A DNA stretch of 64,000 nucleotides from Diphasiastrum complanatum. Taxonomy: Eukaryota; Streptophyta; Lycopodiopsida; Lycopodiales; Lycopodiaceae. The stretch is from assembly GCA_029204225.1 (NCBI GenBank), contig CM055096.1, positions 36,953,986-37,017,985 on the forward strand, given 5' to 3'. The position numbers and the translations under genes were made by a program. The notes beneath the pieces are model-generated. The model saw nothing but the letters and a program-made list of their open reading frames with translations, was not told the DNA's origin and ran no database searches. Shown here in pieces: positions 10,651 through 22,395 of the stretch (position 1 is its first letter; every line of letters starts with the position of its first letter).

Positions 10651-10736
10651 GCTCTGATATGACACTATGAAAATTATCTAATGATATCGCTCTGATACCA
10701 TGAAAGGTATCTAATAGTAGTAGAGCTCTGATACCA
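10651..10736 (-). repeat. Three PBS-like sequences in tandem
   Basis: On the minus strand TGGTATCAGAGC occurs at 10,736-10,725 and 10,700-10,689, and a variant (TCATATCAGAGC) at about 10,662-10,651. Spacing is 36-38 bp with similar spacers (…TCTAATA/GATA…). Only the outermost copy is adjacent to the LTR end, so the others are duplications of the PBS plus leader. Confidence 0.8.
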
Positions 10737-11170
10737 TGTTGGAAAGAGGGAAGTGAAAAGTTGATCTGATAATTTGAATAAACGAACTATCGAACGCAGC
10801 AAAATGAGCCTTCTTTCCTAATGTTTGACTATGTCTATCAATAATTGAACAAAGCTATAATGACAGAAGTCATGTCCAATCTTTTAGTAACTACCTTTGA
10901 AATCATTAACACTAAAGTGATTTTGTAGCCAAACAGTGATGTACTAAATATTGCAACATTAATGTATTCAACAAATCAGATGAAACAAAAAGAGATTCAT
11001 CAGTTACAAATAACTACAAAGAAGCATACATTCTGACATGATATTGAATGCAATAAGAAGCATAGACTAATTCAGTAAGTAGCATGTACAAATCAGATGA
11101 TGAGAGCACAAAACAATAGCGGATAAAAACCGTGTACTCTAAGCTACCTCTAAGTAATTAAAAAACTCAA
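10737..11170 (-). repeat. LTR, family B (minus)
   Basis: On the minus strand it ends CTCTTTCCAACA next to the PBS. It aligns with the LTR at 21,199-21,856: GTTTGGCTAC..AATCACTT, GATTTC..AG.TAGTT.CTAAAA and CAATT.TTGATAG.CATAGTCA are shared. The far edge is approximate. Confidence 0.75.
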
Positions 11171-11201
11171 CTTCTGTTATGGCCTGTAATTCCACAATGC
11201 C

Positions 11202-11330
11202 TTATTCGTCCTCTAAGTCAAGTCCAACATTTTGCAATTTATCCAAGACTTCTCTCAACCATTTGTTCTCTAACTCGATTATTTCTTTTTGACGCAATAT
11301 TTTTTCCTTATACGCATCTAGTCTTGCATG
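11202..11330 (-). pseudogene. Short coiled-coil coding remnant
   Basis: On the minus strand a 42-codon open stretch ends at a TAA (11,202). It includes EKILRQKEIIELENK and LDKLQNVGLDLEDE, heptad-like and charged. Upstream the frame is broken within 15 bp. I do not recognise the family. It may be a transposon ORF fragment or chance. Confidence 0.25.
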
Positions 11331-12846
11331 CTATACTCTCCAGTGTTGTGTACTTTGCTAAACTCATAGTGGGTTTTGCAGGCGGAGGTGGTTTGTCTTT
11401 CAATTTCTTCACATCTAGGTGAAAAAAGTGCCTCTATGGCACTTCTATTGGTGTGGTCTCTGTAGATGTTGTTGCAGTTTTTATGATCACCCCACCTTGT
11501 TTATCATTTGTACCTATAACACTTATGGCTACACCACTGGGTTCTCGATCTAATATCATGTTTATTACCAATCTTGAGTTTTTTCTAACCGTATCATCCA
11601 AGACATTGCACCTTTTAATTTGTCAGTCTCCATTAGTACAAGACTTAGAGGCTTGAGGCTCTGTCAAGAGCATCACGAATCGTATCAATAGTTAATTTAC
11701 AAAATGGAAAACAACTATGGACTTCTCAATGACAATTACAGTGGTGTGAAAATAAAACAAGAAAATTGAGACATGAAATTATAGAGACTTGTTTCTTAGC
11801 CAATTCCACCCAACTTGTTCATATCTATCAGCATCTTGCACTTGTATAGATTAAATGTATTCTTTATGTGAAATTTGGGCCAATTTTGGAAATGTCATAT
11901 TTAAAAAGTATTATTCTACTTATAACACATGCGGCTTCAAGCAATTTTTTTAGTGCGTTATAACAAGGTTAGGGCTTGCTTGTACCTTTCTTGTTGGTTT
12001 ATTAGTTTTATTCGTTGGCACCTGTAATGTAGTGGAGAGTTGTTAGCCCTTGCCCACTACATACAGAAAGTTGTGCCAACCGGAGGACTTGGGCTTGTTT
12101 TTTAGATCCCAATCCCCCATTCAAAGGACAAAGGGTTATTAGCCCAATGTCCTAGTTCAGATAACGTACATGATTGTTCCAAGACCTTGGTTTAGTGTGT
12201 AGTGTGATCATATGACATAGACACAAAGTAAGATGCAATCTTGATTAGTAAACAATAGTTGGAAAGCTGCCAAGAAAAACACTTTCAATATGAAATTGAA
12301 AACATTTATTGTATTAATTGCACATCACTTGATTTCCATCAAAATATTTGGACCATACAATGCTAAAAACCCTAAACACAACAATCTTTATCCCAAATAG
12401 CGACATTAGTTGATACTTGAAACAACAATAAAAGCTGTAACTATTTTCCTATGAAATCATATTTTTCCATTGTAGCGACTCTTGATACTAGATGAATTAG
12501 TTGGCACTATTTTCATACTCGTGGTTCTACTTGATAGACTAGCCACAACACTTTATGCATGCGGCTATCAAAACCCTAGTATTAGAGTTGAAAGTTATTT
12601 GTGAGAGTCCATTGTCTAATATGTAGTGATATAGTATATTTATAATCATTATTGTATATTGACAAAAATAATAGAAGGCAAATAATTAATTGGGAACTAT
12701 GTCACAAGTAGCATTACATCTGTTCCAAACTTGTTAGAAATAAGCAATTTCTCAAGCACCTTTTTTATTCAACGTATTGTCCAAACGATTTGATGCCCAT
12801 TGAATTTGGAATTCCTAGTTTAAGAGTTATTGTCACATAAACCTTA
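11331..12846. other. Noncoding stretch with one foldback
   Basis: No gene is recognised. The only structure I see is the hairpin at 12,015-12,079. Confidence 0.5.
12015..12079. repeat. Imperfect foldback (hairpin)
   Basis: TTGGCAC and CTGTA.TGTAGTGG on the left pair with CCCACTACATACAG and GTGCCAA on the right. A 6-nt bulge and a ~17-nt loop remain. It may be a MITE relic. Confidence 0.55.
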
Positions 12847-13457
12847 TGTGAGAAATTGTCAACTAGTTGATCTATCTTGGTTAATTGGCAATTTAGGCCA
12901 ATATGCATTTCATACTTAGAAATAAACTTTATGAAGTTTTTTTAGCCTAAGTACATTTGAATTACCACTTTTAAAAAGTGTGGGAAATGTAGAAGGTCGA
13001 GTTTGGAAGATTCAAATTTGAATATTTTTACTAGGGTTTTTCATATGGAGGGAAACCAAGATCATTAATGAGGCATAGATGTACACACGTGAGAAGAGAA
13101 GCATTCGCTCTCTCTCTCTCTCTCTCTCTCTCATGCTTATACATGAGATCTCTTTGGGGTTCCATACTCGTTGGTGCACTATAGTGTTGATCAATCTTGA
13201 ATTTTTGTGTGTAGAATGTAATTGTTTGATGTTTGTTGGATCCACAAGTGTGAAATACAGTAGCTTACTGGTTTTGTACAAACAACAATAGTACTTTATC
13301 ATTCATATCTAATTTTGTCAAGATCTATTAGAGTTTATGGCTTCTATGCATTGTTAAAGCTAGATTTCTACATTGTCAATGGTGCTAGATGTGCTATCTT
13401 AAGTAATCAAAGATCTTAAAGATTGATTGGATCTTAATGATCTGATTTTTCTTCACA
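12847..13457 (+). repeat. LTR, family D (third copy)
   Basis: It starts TGTGAGAAATTGTCAACTAG, ends CTTCACA and aligns with the Copia-1 LTRs along its whole length, including a CT run at 13,110-13,132. It is more diverged than the Copia-1 pair. Confidence 0.85.
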
Positions 13458-13469
13458 TGGTATCAAAGC
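13458..13469 (+). promoter_or_regulatory. Primer-binding site (one change)
   Basis: TGGTATCAAAGC is one base away from the standard PBS and immediately follows the LTR. Confidence 0.8.
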
Positions 13470-13740
13470 TTTGGTGCAGGTTACTTGAAGGATCAGCCAG
13501 ATTTAGCAAGGATTTGGAGGAGCTACCAATTGTAGAGCATGCTAGATTGATTTCTACTCAAAAATCAAGCATACTGTATGGAATTCACTGTAAAAAATGT
13601 GTGAGATCAGTCAACTTTGACTTGATGGTTTATCTCCAAGGTTGATCCAAAATTGGTGTGTGATAGCTTGCTAAAAAGCCACTGAAGTCTGGGTTGTGTT
13701 GCAAATTGTTTCAACTCAATTGGATGTGTCTAGTTGAGGT
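13470..13740 (+). other. Leader of a truncated copia element
   Basis: The sequence parallels the Copia-1 leader (GGATTTGGAGGA, GA.CATGCTAGATTGA, TTCTACTCAAAAATC). No gag follows, so the element is cut off downstream. Confidence 0.7.
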
Positions 13741-13984
13741 TATAATCATTTGAATAGAGGTGGGTAGGTCACCCAACCTGGTTGGACACATCAAGTTTGA
13801 CTCATAACTAGCTTGTTTGATTTAAAAAACTCATGTTTTTGCTTCCAATCTTGACTAGGTTAGATCTAGGTGTGATTTTGAGTCCAAAGCCACATAGTTT
13901 CATGAAAATTAAGTAAATTTGTGTATTTTGTGGTATCTTTGAGTTTTGTACACATGCTCGAAAGGAGGCTGATTCATCTGGCTC

Positions 13985-14420
13985 GCAGCTGCCTATGGCC
14001 TCTTGGCTGATACTACAACACACTACTAGGGCACCCTCCTGTAGAATTTTACAAATCCAAAAAATTCCACCTATAGTGAGAAATCAATCATTTTTCCTTT
14101 GAAAACCCTAGCTGTGTTTCTATTCCATAACTTTAGAGATGAACTACTGCCTCATTGCTTTATGGCTGATAGTGGCCTCTTAGCCACTTTTTGGCAGCAC
14201 CAAGGCGCCCTACTGTGGCTTCTTATAAATCCAAAAACAACTTTCTATTGAGAAAGATCCACACTTTTTGATCTGTTAACCCTGGTTGAGCAAGCTTTCA
14301 TCACTTCTGAGAAATGGGAATTGCTCCTTCTGTGCTTCTTGGCTGACTACATCCTTCTAGGATTAGCTTGGCCTTAGTAGAACCTTCTTGGGTAGCAATT
14401 TATAGTGCCCAATTCATAAG
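13985..14420. repeat. Diverged ~165-bp repeats, about 2.5 copies
   Basis: Blocks around 13,990, 14,150 and 14,315 share a CTTGGCTGA / TGGCTGATA motif, a CCT.CTGT.G motif, AAATCCAAAAA and ATTGAGAAA. Similarity is weak and judged by eye. Confidence 0.4.
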
Positions 14421-14759
14421 AAGAGGACCAAACTCACATGATTCATGTGAGATTCCCTCAACTTAGAACCATGTAACTTGACTGGAGTTTTTATTATTTT
14501 AGTCTATTTAGGCCCCAAGTCTTTTATTCAAGTTCTACCTAACCATTTTGCGTGTTCATTGGGTTGGGCTTACACATGCAGGACGCCATTGCCCTCACAC
14601 TTATTATTCTAACTGTACAATGTACTGTGGTGGGGCCCACTAGGTAAGGCTTGGACAACAATATTTTAAGTGGTGGGACCCACTTGTTTATTTATGTACA
14701 GGAAATACCCACAACAATGATTGGCAGTGACAGTGTCGAGTCAGATGATAGTTGCATTG

Positions 14760-17440
14760 ACACACGCATCTGCGGTTTGAAAATTTCTCGTTCAAAGGGA
14801 AATATGGGCTAGCTTGGAGGTACACACATATTGGCGGTCACAGGTGATGGAAGTGCGAGGTGGTGCCAGTTGGAAGCCATTGGGCAAGATAGCAGACTTG
14901 CATTGGACGAGCTGTGTGTGGGACATGCAGAGGATGAAGAACGAGTCAATAATCGCACTTTGGATGCTCTTGACGAGTGGTGAGTGTGATGATTTTGCGG
15001 TTTTGCAATTGGTAAGTCAATTTCGATCAAGTCATTGTAGCTGTGGAGTAGTGTATTAGGTTTGTCATCAAAGAGATACACTTCAATTGCCTATTATGAG
15101 TAAGTCAAGTCAATTTGCCATATTAGTATTGCATCAGGGATGCAGATTCCAGTGATGACAGGGTTGCAGATCATTTGGTTTGGGCCATGGAAGATCTCAC
15201 ACGTTCACTTGGAGGGATATTGGCATACACAGTCATATGAGGGACTTGATGGTGGCTTTGGAGTTCACATCTCAGTGTATTCTCAAGAAGTGGTTTGGAA
15301 CCATTCATAGAAGCAGCTTGGAGCTAGGTTGGGGGAATATAGGTGGGCACTACATGATAGATGCTCAGATCTTTGTGAGCGATCTACTGGAGGGGACACT
15401 GATGGTGAGGACTTCATGTTGTCCTCATTTGAGAGTACAGGTCGACATTATAGTAGGGGGCCAGTCATTGGCATTGGCATCGATGGTGAGGCATCTACCA
15501 TCACGGGCGTGATAAGCTACTTATAGCTTTCATGCATTTGACTGTATTTGCAGGAGTCTAGGCTTGGCGCAGGTGTTGGAATTTCCATGGTGCAGATTCT
15601 CAGTTGGTGAGATTGGGGATAAGCCTAGAGGAAGTCACTCAAAGCCATATACCTCAACACGATCAGGGAGACATTAGTCTCGGGATTCCGTGAGCGGCGA
15701 CTCATGGATAAGCTTGCGTTGACATGGTGTCGGGTGGCACATAGCCAGGGAGAGCGAGCAGATGCTAGGAGCCAGGAGGAGCAGGTGATGCTTTGGAGTT
15801 CAGCTTGTCTAGCAGGATGGTGACCAGGATCGGAGACATCAGATGAGAATAGTATGTGGATGACGAGTCCATTGGGGTGGCACTCAAGGAGATGCTACAA
15901 TTGCTCAGGTATGATATGTCATTTGATGTATGGACGATGTTCTTCAGCTGGTGCATCATGTGGTGACCTAGGGATGGGTCATGCCTACTTGGAGGTAGGT
16001 GGCATGGAGTGTACCTGGGGTGGTACATATCCTGAGGGCATGGAGTGCATTACAGGGTGATGTAGATCCAACATGTCCATGGTTGTGAGCCGACAGGGAT
16101 GGAGATGGTTGCTCAGGGAGTGACAACTGATACTTTGGCGAGTGATCAGGTGAGCTGCATGGTTATATGCACAGTGATCTCCAGCTTGGCATCACATGTT
16201 GTTCCTATCCATCATTATTTGGTAAGCAGGATGCAATTTTTGGTTAGATCCAATTGGAGTCTAGTTGCACTATAGGTGGATAGAGTCTTGGGGAGCTATC
16301 AATGGGTAATGGATACTTGGTGATCAGATGGTACAGGGTACAAGGTTCTGGAGCTATCCTACCTGATATGCTATGGATTGTGGGTGAGTTTTTCATCATG
16401 ATAGTAGATCTAGTTTGCATTTGCTTCGGTTTGGATTGACATGTTGGATGTGTTGGTGAGATAGGCTCCTTGGTGGGAGGCCTATATACTAGTCAAATCA
16501 GAGTTGGCAACGTCAAGCATGGGAGGTTGAGCCTACATGGGATGTAGGAGAGGCAAATAATCATCAGTATCTTTGGGAGATAGACGTGCTACTCAGGTAT
16601 AGCCTATGGTGAGGTTTGTGTACATTCATTCATTGAGTCCTTGGTAGACTCTTGTGCTTGGAGCATGGCGATCAGCTTTCAGGACCTATTGGATAGATGT
16701 ATATGCTTGGATGTGAGGGCATCTTGGTTACAGGTGCATAGCCATGGTTGAGAACCTGATTTGGAGACCAATGGTGTAGCAGCGGATCTACAGGTGGCAT
16801 AGGTGTTGGTACGATAGGATACCACTTATGGGCAGGCCTTGGTCATGTATTTGACGCTTTATCATTCGTGTTGGTTTGCATGAGTGTGTGTGGGCTTGCA
16901 TGTTACCTTGTCACAGGAGTCTAGATCTGAGTCGGAGTCGTATGTGGTTGTGCATTTGCTACGTCAAAAACAAAGTAGTCATTTTATACTCATTCACTTG
17001 TCATTGTCTACTAGCTGTTTATCCAGTGAGAGTATAGTCTTATGGTGGAGTAATATTTCCTTAGGTTGAGCCTCAACCGCTCATTTATGTCAGCTTTACA
17101 GGTTTGTGCTTGTAAGTGTCTGATAGGATGTCAGCCTAGCTAGATGGAGGATGTAAGTCTCATGGTGGCAGTGGGATTTCCTCAGTTTGAGCCATGTTGC
17201 TCATGTGGTCCACTTGTGTTCAAGTTGGATGGGACGAGTCAGTTGGTCGAGAGTGTGGTAGACTCTTTGTATGAGAATTGTGTCTACATGATACTTTGTG
17301 AGTCAAACCTGGTGGTTTGCTGGTGTGCTTGAGTGTGAGTCAAGTACAGGGTAGTAGGGATATGCATAACATCTTTTGGACACTCCAAAAATTGCTACAG
17401 TTTGTATTTCTTTACTCCTATCACATTTGAGCTTAAGGGA
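14760..17440 (+). pseudogene. Very degenerate internal region of an LTR element (tentative)
   Basis: This GT-rich 2.7-kb stretch lacks long frames and recognisable pol motifs. It ends in a polypurine-like GCTTAAGGGAGAGAG directly before an LTR-like sequence, the usual 3' layout of a retrotransposon. Strong loss of CG in favour of TG/CA is what methylation-driven decay would produce. Short frames at 14,814-15,059 and 15,180-15,512 carry no domain I know. Confidence 0.35.
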
Positions 17441-17444
17441 GAGA

Positions 17445-17952
17445 GTTAGAAATCAGAGTTAATCTGATATACATTTTATGTAAGCTCTAAATGTAATATT
17501 GTAATTAGTGTACAATTTATTTGGTTTACTGTATGTGGGTGTCTTCGGGACGTGACCCACTATCATTATATCAGTCGAGCACTGATCCCGTATCTGGCTA
17601 CTTGGGTTAGCCGAGTAGCCACACATAGGAAGAATTAGCCTGTACAGAGTTATTTATAGTACATGCTATACTTGGGGGCATGTCCCAGGTTTGTAGGTCG
17701 AATTTGGCCATACTGGGCCAGACCTTAGTTTGACAGGTGGTAGGCCAATTTTAGGACACCTGCCTTTTCATGCGGTTTGTGAATACTCTATATGTACAGT
17801 GTTTCTTTGTAACATCTTTGAGAGCTTGTGAGGAGTGGCTATGGTGATTGTGTAATGTGATCTGCATATTGCACTAGATTCTATCGGAATTTCAACTTCA
17901 TACACATCTGATTACCAGCGAAATATGTTAGTTGGAAATCCGCGCTTCAACA
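17445..17952 (+). repeat. LTR (single copy in this window)
   Basis: It begins (G)TTAGAAATCAGAGTTAATC after a purine tract and ends CGCGCTTCAACA. It contains a possible TATA (TATTTATAG, about 17,651) and transcribed-region features. No second copy was seen, so the element's 5' end is outside or lost. Confidence 0.55.
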
Positions 17953-19353
17953 TGGGATTTCTATGGATTAAACCATAGTAGAAAAGTGCTGGTGGTCACC
18001 ATCTGAATTGAATAACACTTCCGCTTGCCACCGTTTTTGAATAAGTATTTACAAGTGGCCGCCAATTGAGATGCGATAGACCTTCATTGCTGTCTACTGT
18101 CTCAGAAAATTAGAATCTATAAAGCTATATGTTTCAATGCCTACTTTTGATAGGTAAGGAAGGATTTTATATGTATTTGCTCGTACACCTAACAAGGCAA
18201 ACGATTATCATTGGATATAACCAACGGGATATATTGTGAGGCTTCAATAATGGTATCTACTTTAATGCAATGAATACGTTAGCGCTCTACTGTTTTCCAG
18301 ACTTGCTAACACTCAAACTATGAACTGTTGAAGGAATGACTCTATGATAATCTGAGACACGAAATATGTTTTGTTACAATAAATCATATGTGATTGAGTT
18401 CAACGCCATTGCAAGATTTCTATACGGCTTGAAAGAGGTTGCACTACCATTAATCCATCACTTTTGGTTTTTGATTCGGTAGTATGTAAACATAGTTTTG
18501 CTTGAAGCTGTGGAATATGGGTAGCTCACAAGAAATTACTTCACCTCGCATTCAGGTATGAAGCTCCATGAAGCTATAAGGAAATTAGTATAAAACTGTG
18601 CATATATAAGTATGAAATGTTATGAGTTGCGTAAATCGAAAAGTTTTTTTTTGAAGTTATGGTTTGAAAGGGTGCTTACATTCCATGCCTTTGAATCTTA
18701 TTAAGTCGTTTTTACCAAGTTGGTTTTTTTTTAAAAAAAGCTTAAAGTGCAGCCTGTATGAGTAAGCTAGGGATGTTTGTAGGGTCTGATTTTGACGCGC
18801 TTGAACGACATGGATTTGCTCAAGCCATAAGGTGCTTGGACTCCCAAATGTTTTGCCCATGGGGCTAGTATGGCACGGATATGCCCTAGTACCTAGCACC
18901 TGGCCAAAATCATATCTCTTTTCATTTGTGTATTGCAAGATAGCTTTTTACGTGTATATATTTTTTATGTGAACTTAATACATTCTCTTTGCTCTTACAC
19001 TGATCAGTATGGCATCCACCCTGATACGGTTTTGTGAAAGGGCAGAATCTATTGCTAATTATGAAATGCACGATAGAGAAATGGACATATTATTTGTTAT
19101 TGCATTCAAGCTGATAAAGTAGTGAATCTTGTTTCAGACATGGATAACAATTGAAGCTCAACTATGACACCTGTTTTCCTCACGCAACTAACTTGTGCGA
19201 TTTTGTTGTGTGGGATGGTGGCAGGTAACAGTTGAGTTGTCCTAAAACTTGCTTCGATTTTTGGTACTCTATTTAGTAAGATTTTATACAGCTATATTTT
19301 AACCTGTTATGCTATAAAGGGTTTGGTCTTGACTTGTCAAGAGGGACTATGTG

Positions 19354-19357
<4 letters not shown>
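17953..19357. other. No gene recognised
   Basis: AT-rich DNA with a few short frames and no domain. I see no repeat family shared with the rest of the window. Confidence 0.4.

Positions 19358-19441
<84 letters not shown>
19358..19441. repeat. (CT)n microsatellite
   Basis: A pure CT run of about 42 units. Its flanks do not match the LTR-D CT tracts, so it is an independent expansion. Confidence 0.97.
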
Positions 19442-19445
<4 letters not shown>

Positions 19446-19559
19446 AATATATGTGGTATGGGGTTTAAGGTTTACCTAAAGTCATGAAGATATCTGATTT
19501 TCTTGGAAGTTTTTAGAAATATATCGATCATCTCCTGTTGAAAATCTCAAATGGATGCA

Positions 19560-21198
19560 CTTGGGTAGTCCGGGCATGCATATTGTCACAAACCCAATTT
19601 TGTTAGAGGTTGTTAGTATAAAAAATGAAAAACTTCAAGATATTTGGTTTAGGGCTCAACTTGCATATCGAAGACAGATTGATATTAGTTTTTGTCCTAT
19701 GAAGCCATTTAAAGAAAAAAATTTCATTGCAAATCATATGCCACCCGCAACTAAAAACGTCATTTTGTTGAGAACGCTGCATCAACACATGACCAATCAA
19801 CATGAGATTTTTAACTCCTACACGCCTTACAGCACGAAGAAATTTGTTCATCTTGGTGACAATAGTACTCACACTATTGAAGGTGAAGGTATTGTAAGAT
19901 TATGTTTCCAGCATGATTAATTCAAACTACTATCAAAGGTCTTATATGTTTCTAAACTCTCTACAAATCTGTAATCACTAAGTAGAATTACAAATTTAGG
20001 TCATATGGTAGAATTTGAATCTGATCAATGCAAAATTATTGATAGGAGTATTAAGATCCTTGAACTAGGCAAGAAATAGGGTTACTTATATAGATTGGCA
20101 CATTGTTATCTAGTCAAGTCTTGAAAACCTCTGTTCTAGTCAATAAAGCATTACTATGGCATCATCGCTGAGGACACTTGAATTTTGCATCTGTTTTGAA
20201 CATGTCTAGACAATCCATGTTCCTTGATCTCGACTATCCTTCTGGTAAGGTCGAACTCCTTGTCTGTCATAGCTACATCTTTGGAAAGCAGACTAGGATT
20301 CCTTTTAGATCAAACCATAGGCATGCAGCAAAAGATCTGTTAGATGTTGTTCATACAGATATATGTGGACCTATGCAAACTCTTTCATTGCTAGATGCAA
20401 AATATTTCATTACCTTTATTGATGAATTCTCTAGAAGAACAACTGTTTATTTCATTAAACTGAAAACATAGGCTTTCATCAAATTCAGACAATTCAAAGA
20501 ACGTGCTGAGAATCAAATTGACAAACGAATCAAAGCCCTGAGGTCAGATAACGGGGGAGAATACACTCCACCAAATTCAAGGAGTATTGCCTTAACAACG
20601 GCATCATAGCATCAATATATTACCTCCTATATGCCTTAGTCAAATGGTCTTGCTAACAGAAAGAACAGAACCTTAGTTGAATTGGCAAAGTGCATGTTAT
20701 CACATGCGACACTTCCGAAGTGCTTCTAGGCTGAAGCTGTTTCAAGCAACCTATATTCAGAACAGATGTCCTACTAAAGGTCTCTCAGACAAAACACCAT
20801 TCGAAGTTTGGACATGTAACAAACCTTCTTTTTCAAACTTACGAGTTTTTGGATGTACTGCTTTTGCACAAATACCTCGTGATCTCAGGAAGAAGCTCGA
20901 CTTCCAGAGTATCAAATGTGTTTTCATCAGTTACACTACTTCAGATCAAGCCTACAAGTTGTTCAATCCCATCGAGTCAAAGATATTCACTAGCTGGGAT
21001 GTCTGTATCTTTATCGAAGTTCAGTTTCAAGACCTCAAAGGAAAAGGCAGTCCCCATGTAGCCGACCTGTCAAATTCTCCTAACACATTGAACTTTCCAG
21101 TTCCTCAATCGTTTATTCCCAATGAAGGTCTAAGCTCTTTCACTTTTGACGAACAACAAATTAATGATGAATCAGAAGATGATGATATTGCAGATTAG
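19560..21198 (+). pseudogene. pol: Copia-3 pol: zinc knuckle, protease, integrase; RT missing
   Basis: In order: a decayed CCHC knuckle (HAYCHKPNFVRGC, 19,575-19,620); a protease segment QHMTNQHEIFNSY...HLGDNSTHTIEG (19,780-19,890), in which the DSGA catalytic motif is replaced by RTLH; pre-integrase (LGHMVEFESDQCKIID, LNFASVL, FGKQTRIPF); and integrase DVVHTDICGPM (20,344-20,376), LRSDNGGEY (about 20,540) and NGLANRKNRTLVELAK (about 20,645), then FGCTAFAQIP to 21,198. The third DDE residue reads Asn where Glu is expected. Several stops and shifts occur. Right after the integrase tail comes LTR-B, so RT and RNase H are deleted. Confidence 0.85.
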
Positions 21199-21856
21199 CA
21201 GCTACACTAAGACCTAATTGCTTAGTATATATAGCTATTCATATTCACACAGTTTGATCAATCAATAGAAGCATTTGAATAGTTAGCTCTCTTTCTCTCA
21301 AGCCTGCGAGCTTGAACACTTCTGAACACTCTAGCTCACTTCTTAGAGTTGTTTTAGAGATTGCTATTGCGCTACTGCTTATCAGCATTGCGTTTAATTC
21401 AGACTATCAGTTTAGCCGCTCAGAGATAACATGGAGTACGTGGCTTTGATCTGCAACTTATTGTACTCATTTACTTCTATTACGTTTTCATACTGAATCA
21501 ATACTATCTTTTACTGCGTTCAGCTTCGTCTCAAAATGTATGCGTTTCTATATTTCTTCGCGACTAATTATTTGTCTAAAGTTCTTTGCAACAAATTATT
21601 TGTCTGATAATTCAATGCTTTATGTTTGGCTACGTAATCACTTAGTATTTAGCGATTTCGAAGTTAGTTGCTAAAAATTGAACGTGATTTTATCACTAGT
21701 GGCTTTGTTCAATTTTTGATAGGCATAGTCATGCATTGAGAAAGAGAAAGATAGTTTATTTCGCTGCGCATGAAAAGTTTTCTTTCTAGACACTCGAATT
21801 ATTTTCATTAGTTTCTTTTCGAGTTCGACCTATCTTCTGCACCCCTCTTTTCGACA
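21199..21856 (+). repeat. LTR, family B (3' LTR of Copia-3)
   Basis: It ends CACCCCTCTTTTCGACA. Shared blocks with 43,967-44,465, 54,746-55,496 and 10,737-11,170 (-) include CGCGACTAATTATTTGTC, GTTTGGCTACGTAATCA and GGCATAGTCATGC. The left edge is approximate. Confidence 0.8.
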
Positions 21857-22395
21857 AAGTTGGTGTGTGCATCTTGTAAAAGATATTTCATTGTGAGACA
21901 GTGTTTGGATCTTTGAGCGCAAGTTGGTGAAGTTTTGATCTAATGTTTGGCGAAGAGTATTGGTTTTGATCATTAGCATCTCAATCAATTGGAGGTTCTC
22001 GGGATTATTTGAGACAATGTTCAAAATATCTTTTGTGTTCTCTCCCTCTTATTCACATGCTAGATTTTGTTGGGTGTTAAACAATGTATGCTTTTTCCAA
22101 AAAGTTGGGTAGTATTGTTCGGACACTAGCTTTGTTGCAACTAGCTGCTTGCATTGGGAAGAGCTATCAAAACAAGAGCATGTGTCATTGGGGATATCCA
22201 CTGTGTACCACTCATGAATGTTGCCTTCACTCCTCATACTAAAAGATAAAACGTCTTCATCTAGGAGCTTTAAGGTATTTTTATCATTCTTGTACCACTC
22301 AAAAATTCAATTCCTCGCAAGTTTGTGTAGCCTTTGGGTGCTAGTTGTCAGAGAAGTGACCATAGTCATCTTCCAGTAAACAATGCACTTTTAGA
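21857..22395 (-). pseudogene. SWIM zinc-finger (MULE/FAR1-like) remnant
   Basis: The minus strand reads, in one frame with one internal stop: LTTSTQRLHKLARN, stop, IFEWYKNDKNTLKLL, then GNIHEWYTVDIPNDTCSCF and SSSQCKQLVATKL. CSC…C-K-(Q) has the SWIM pattern CxC…CxH, with the final His replaced by Gln. A C-terminal tail (NNPENLQLIEMLMIKTNTLR) follows in another frame. SWIM fingers occur in Mutator-type transposases and FAR1-like host proteins. Only the C-terminal part is here, wedged between LTR-B and Copia-4. Confidence 0.55.

Noticed and set aside
11453-11656. 67-codon open frame (+) opposite the short coiled-coil remnant
   Set aside because: No domain, no splice or start context; judged spurious.
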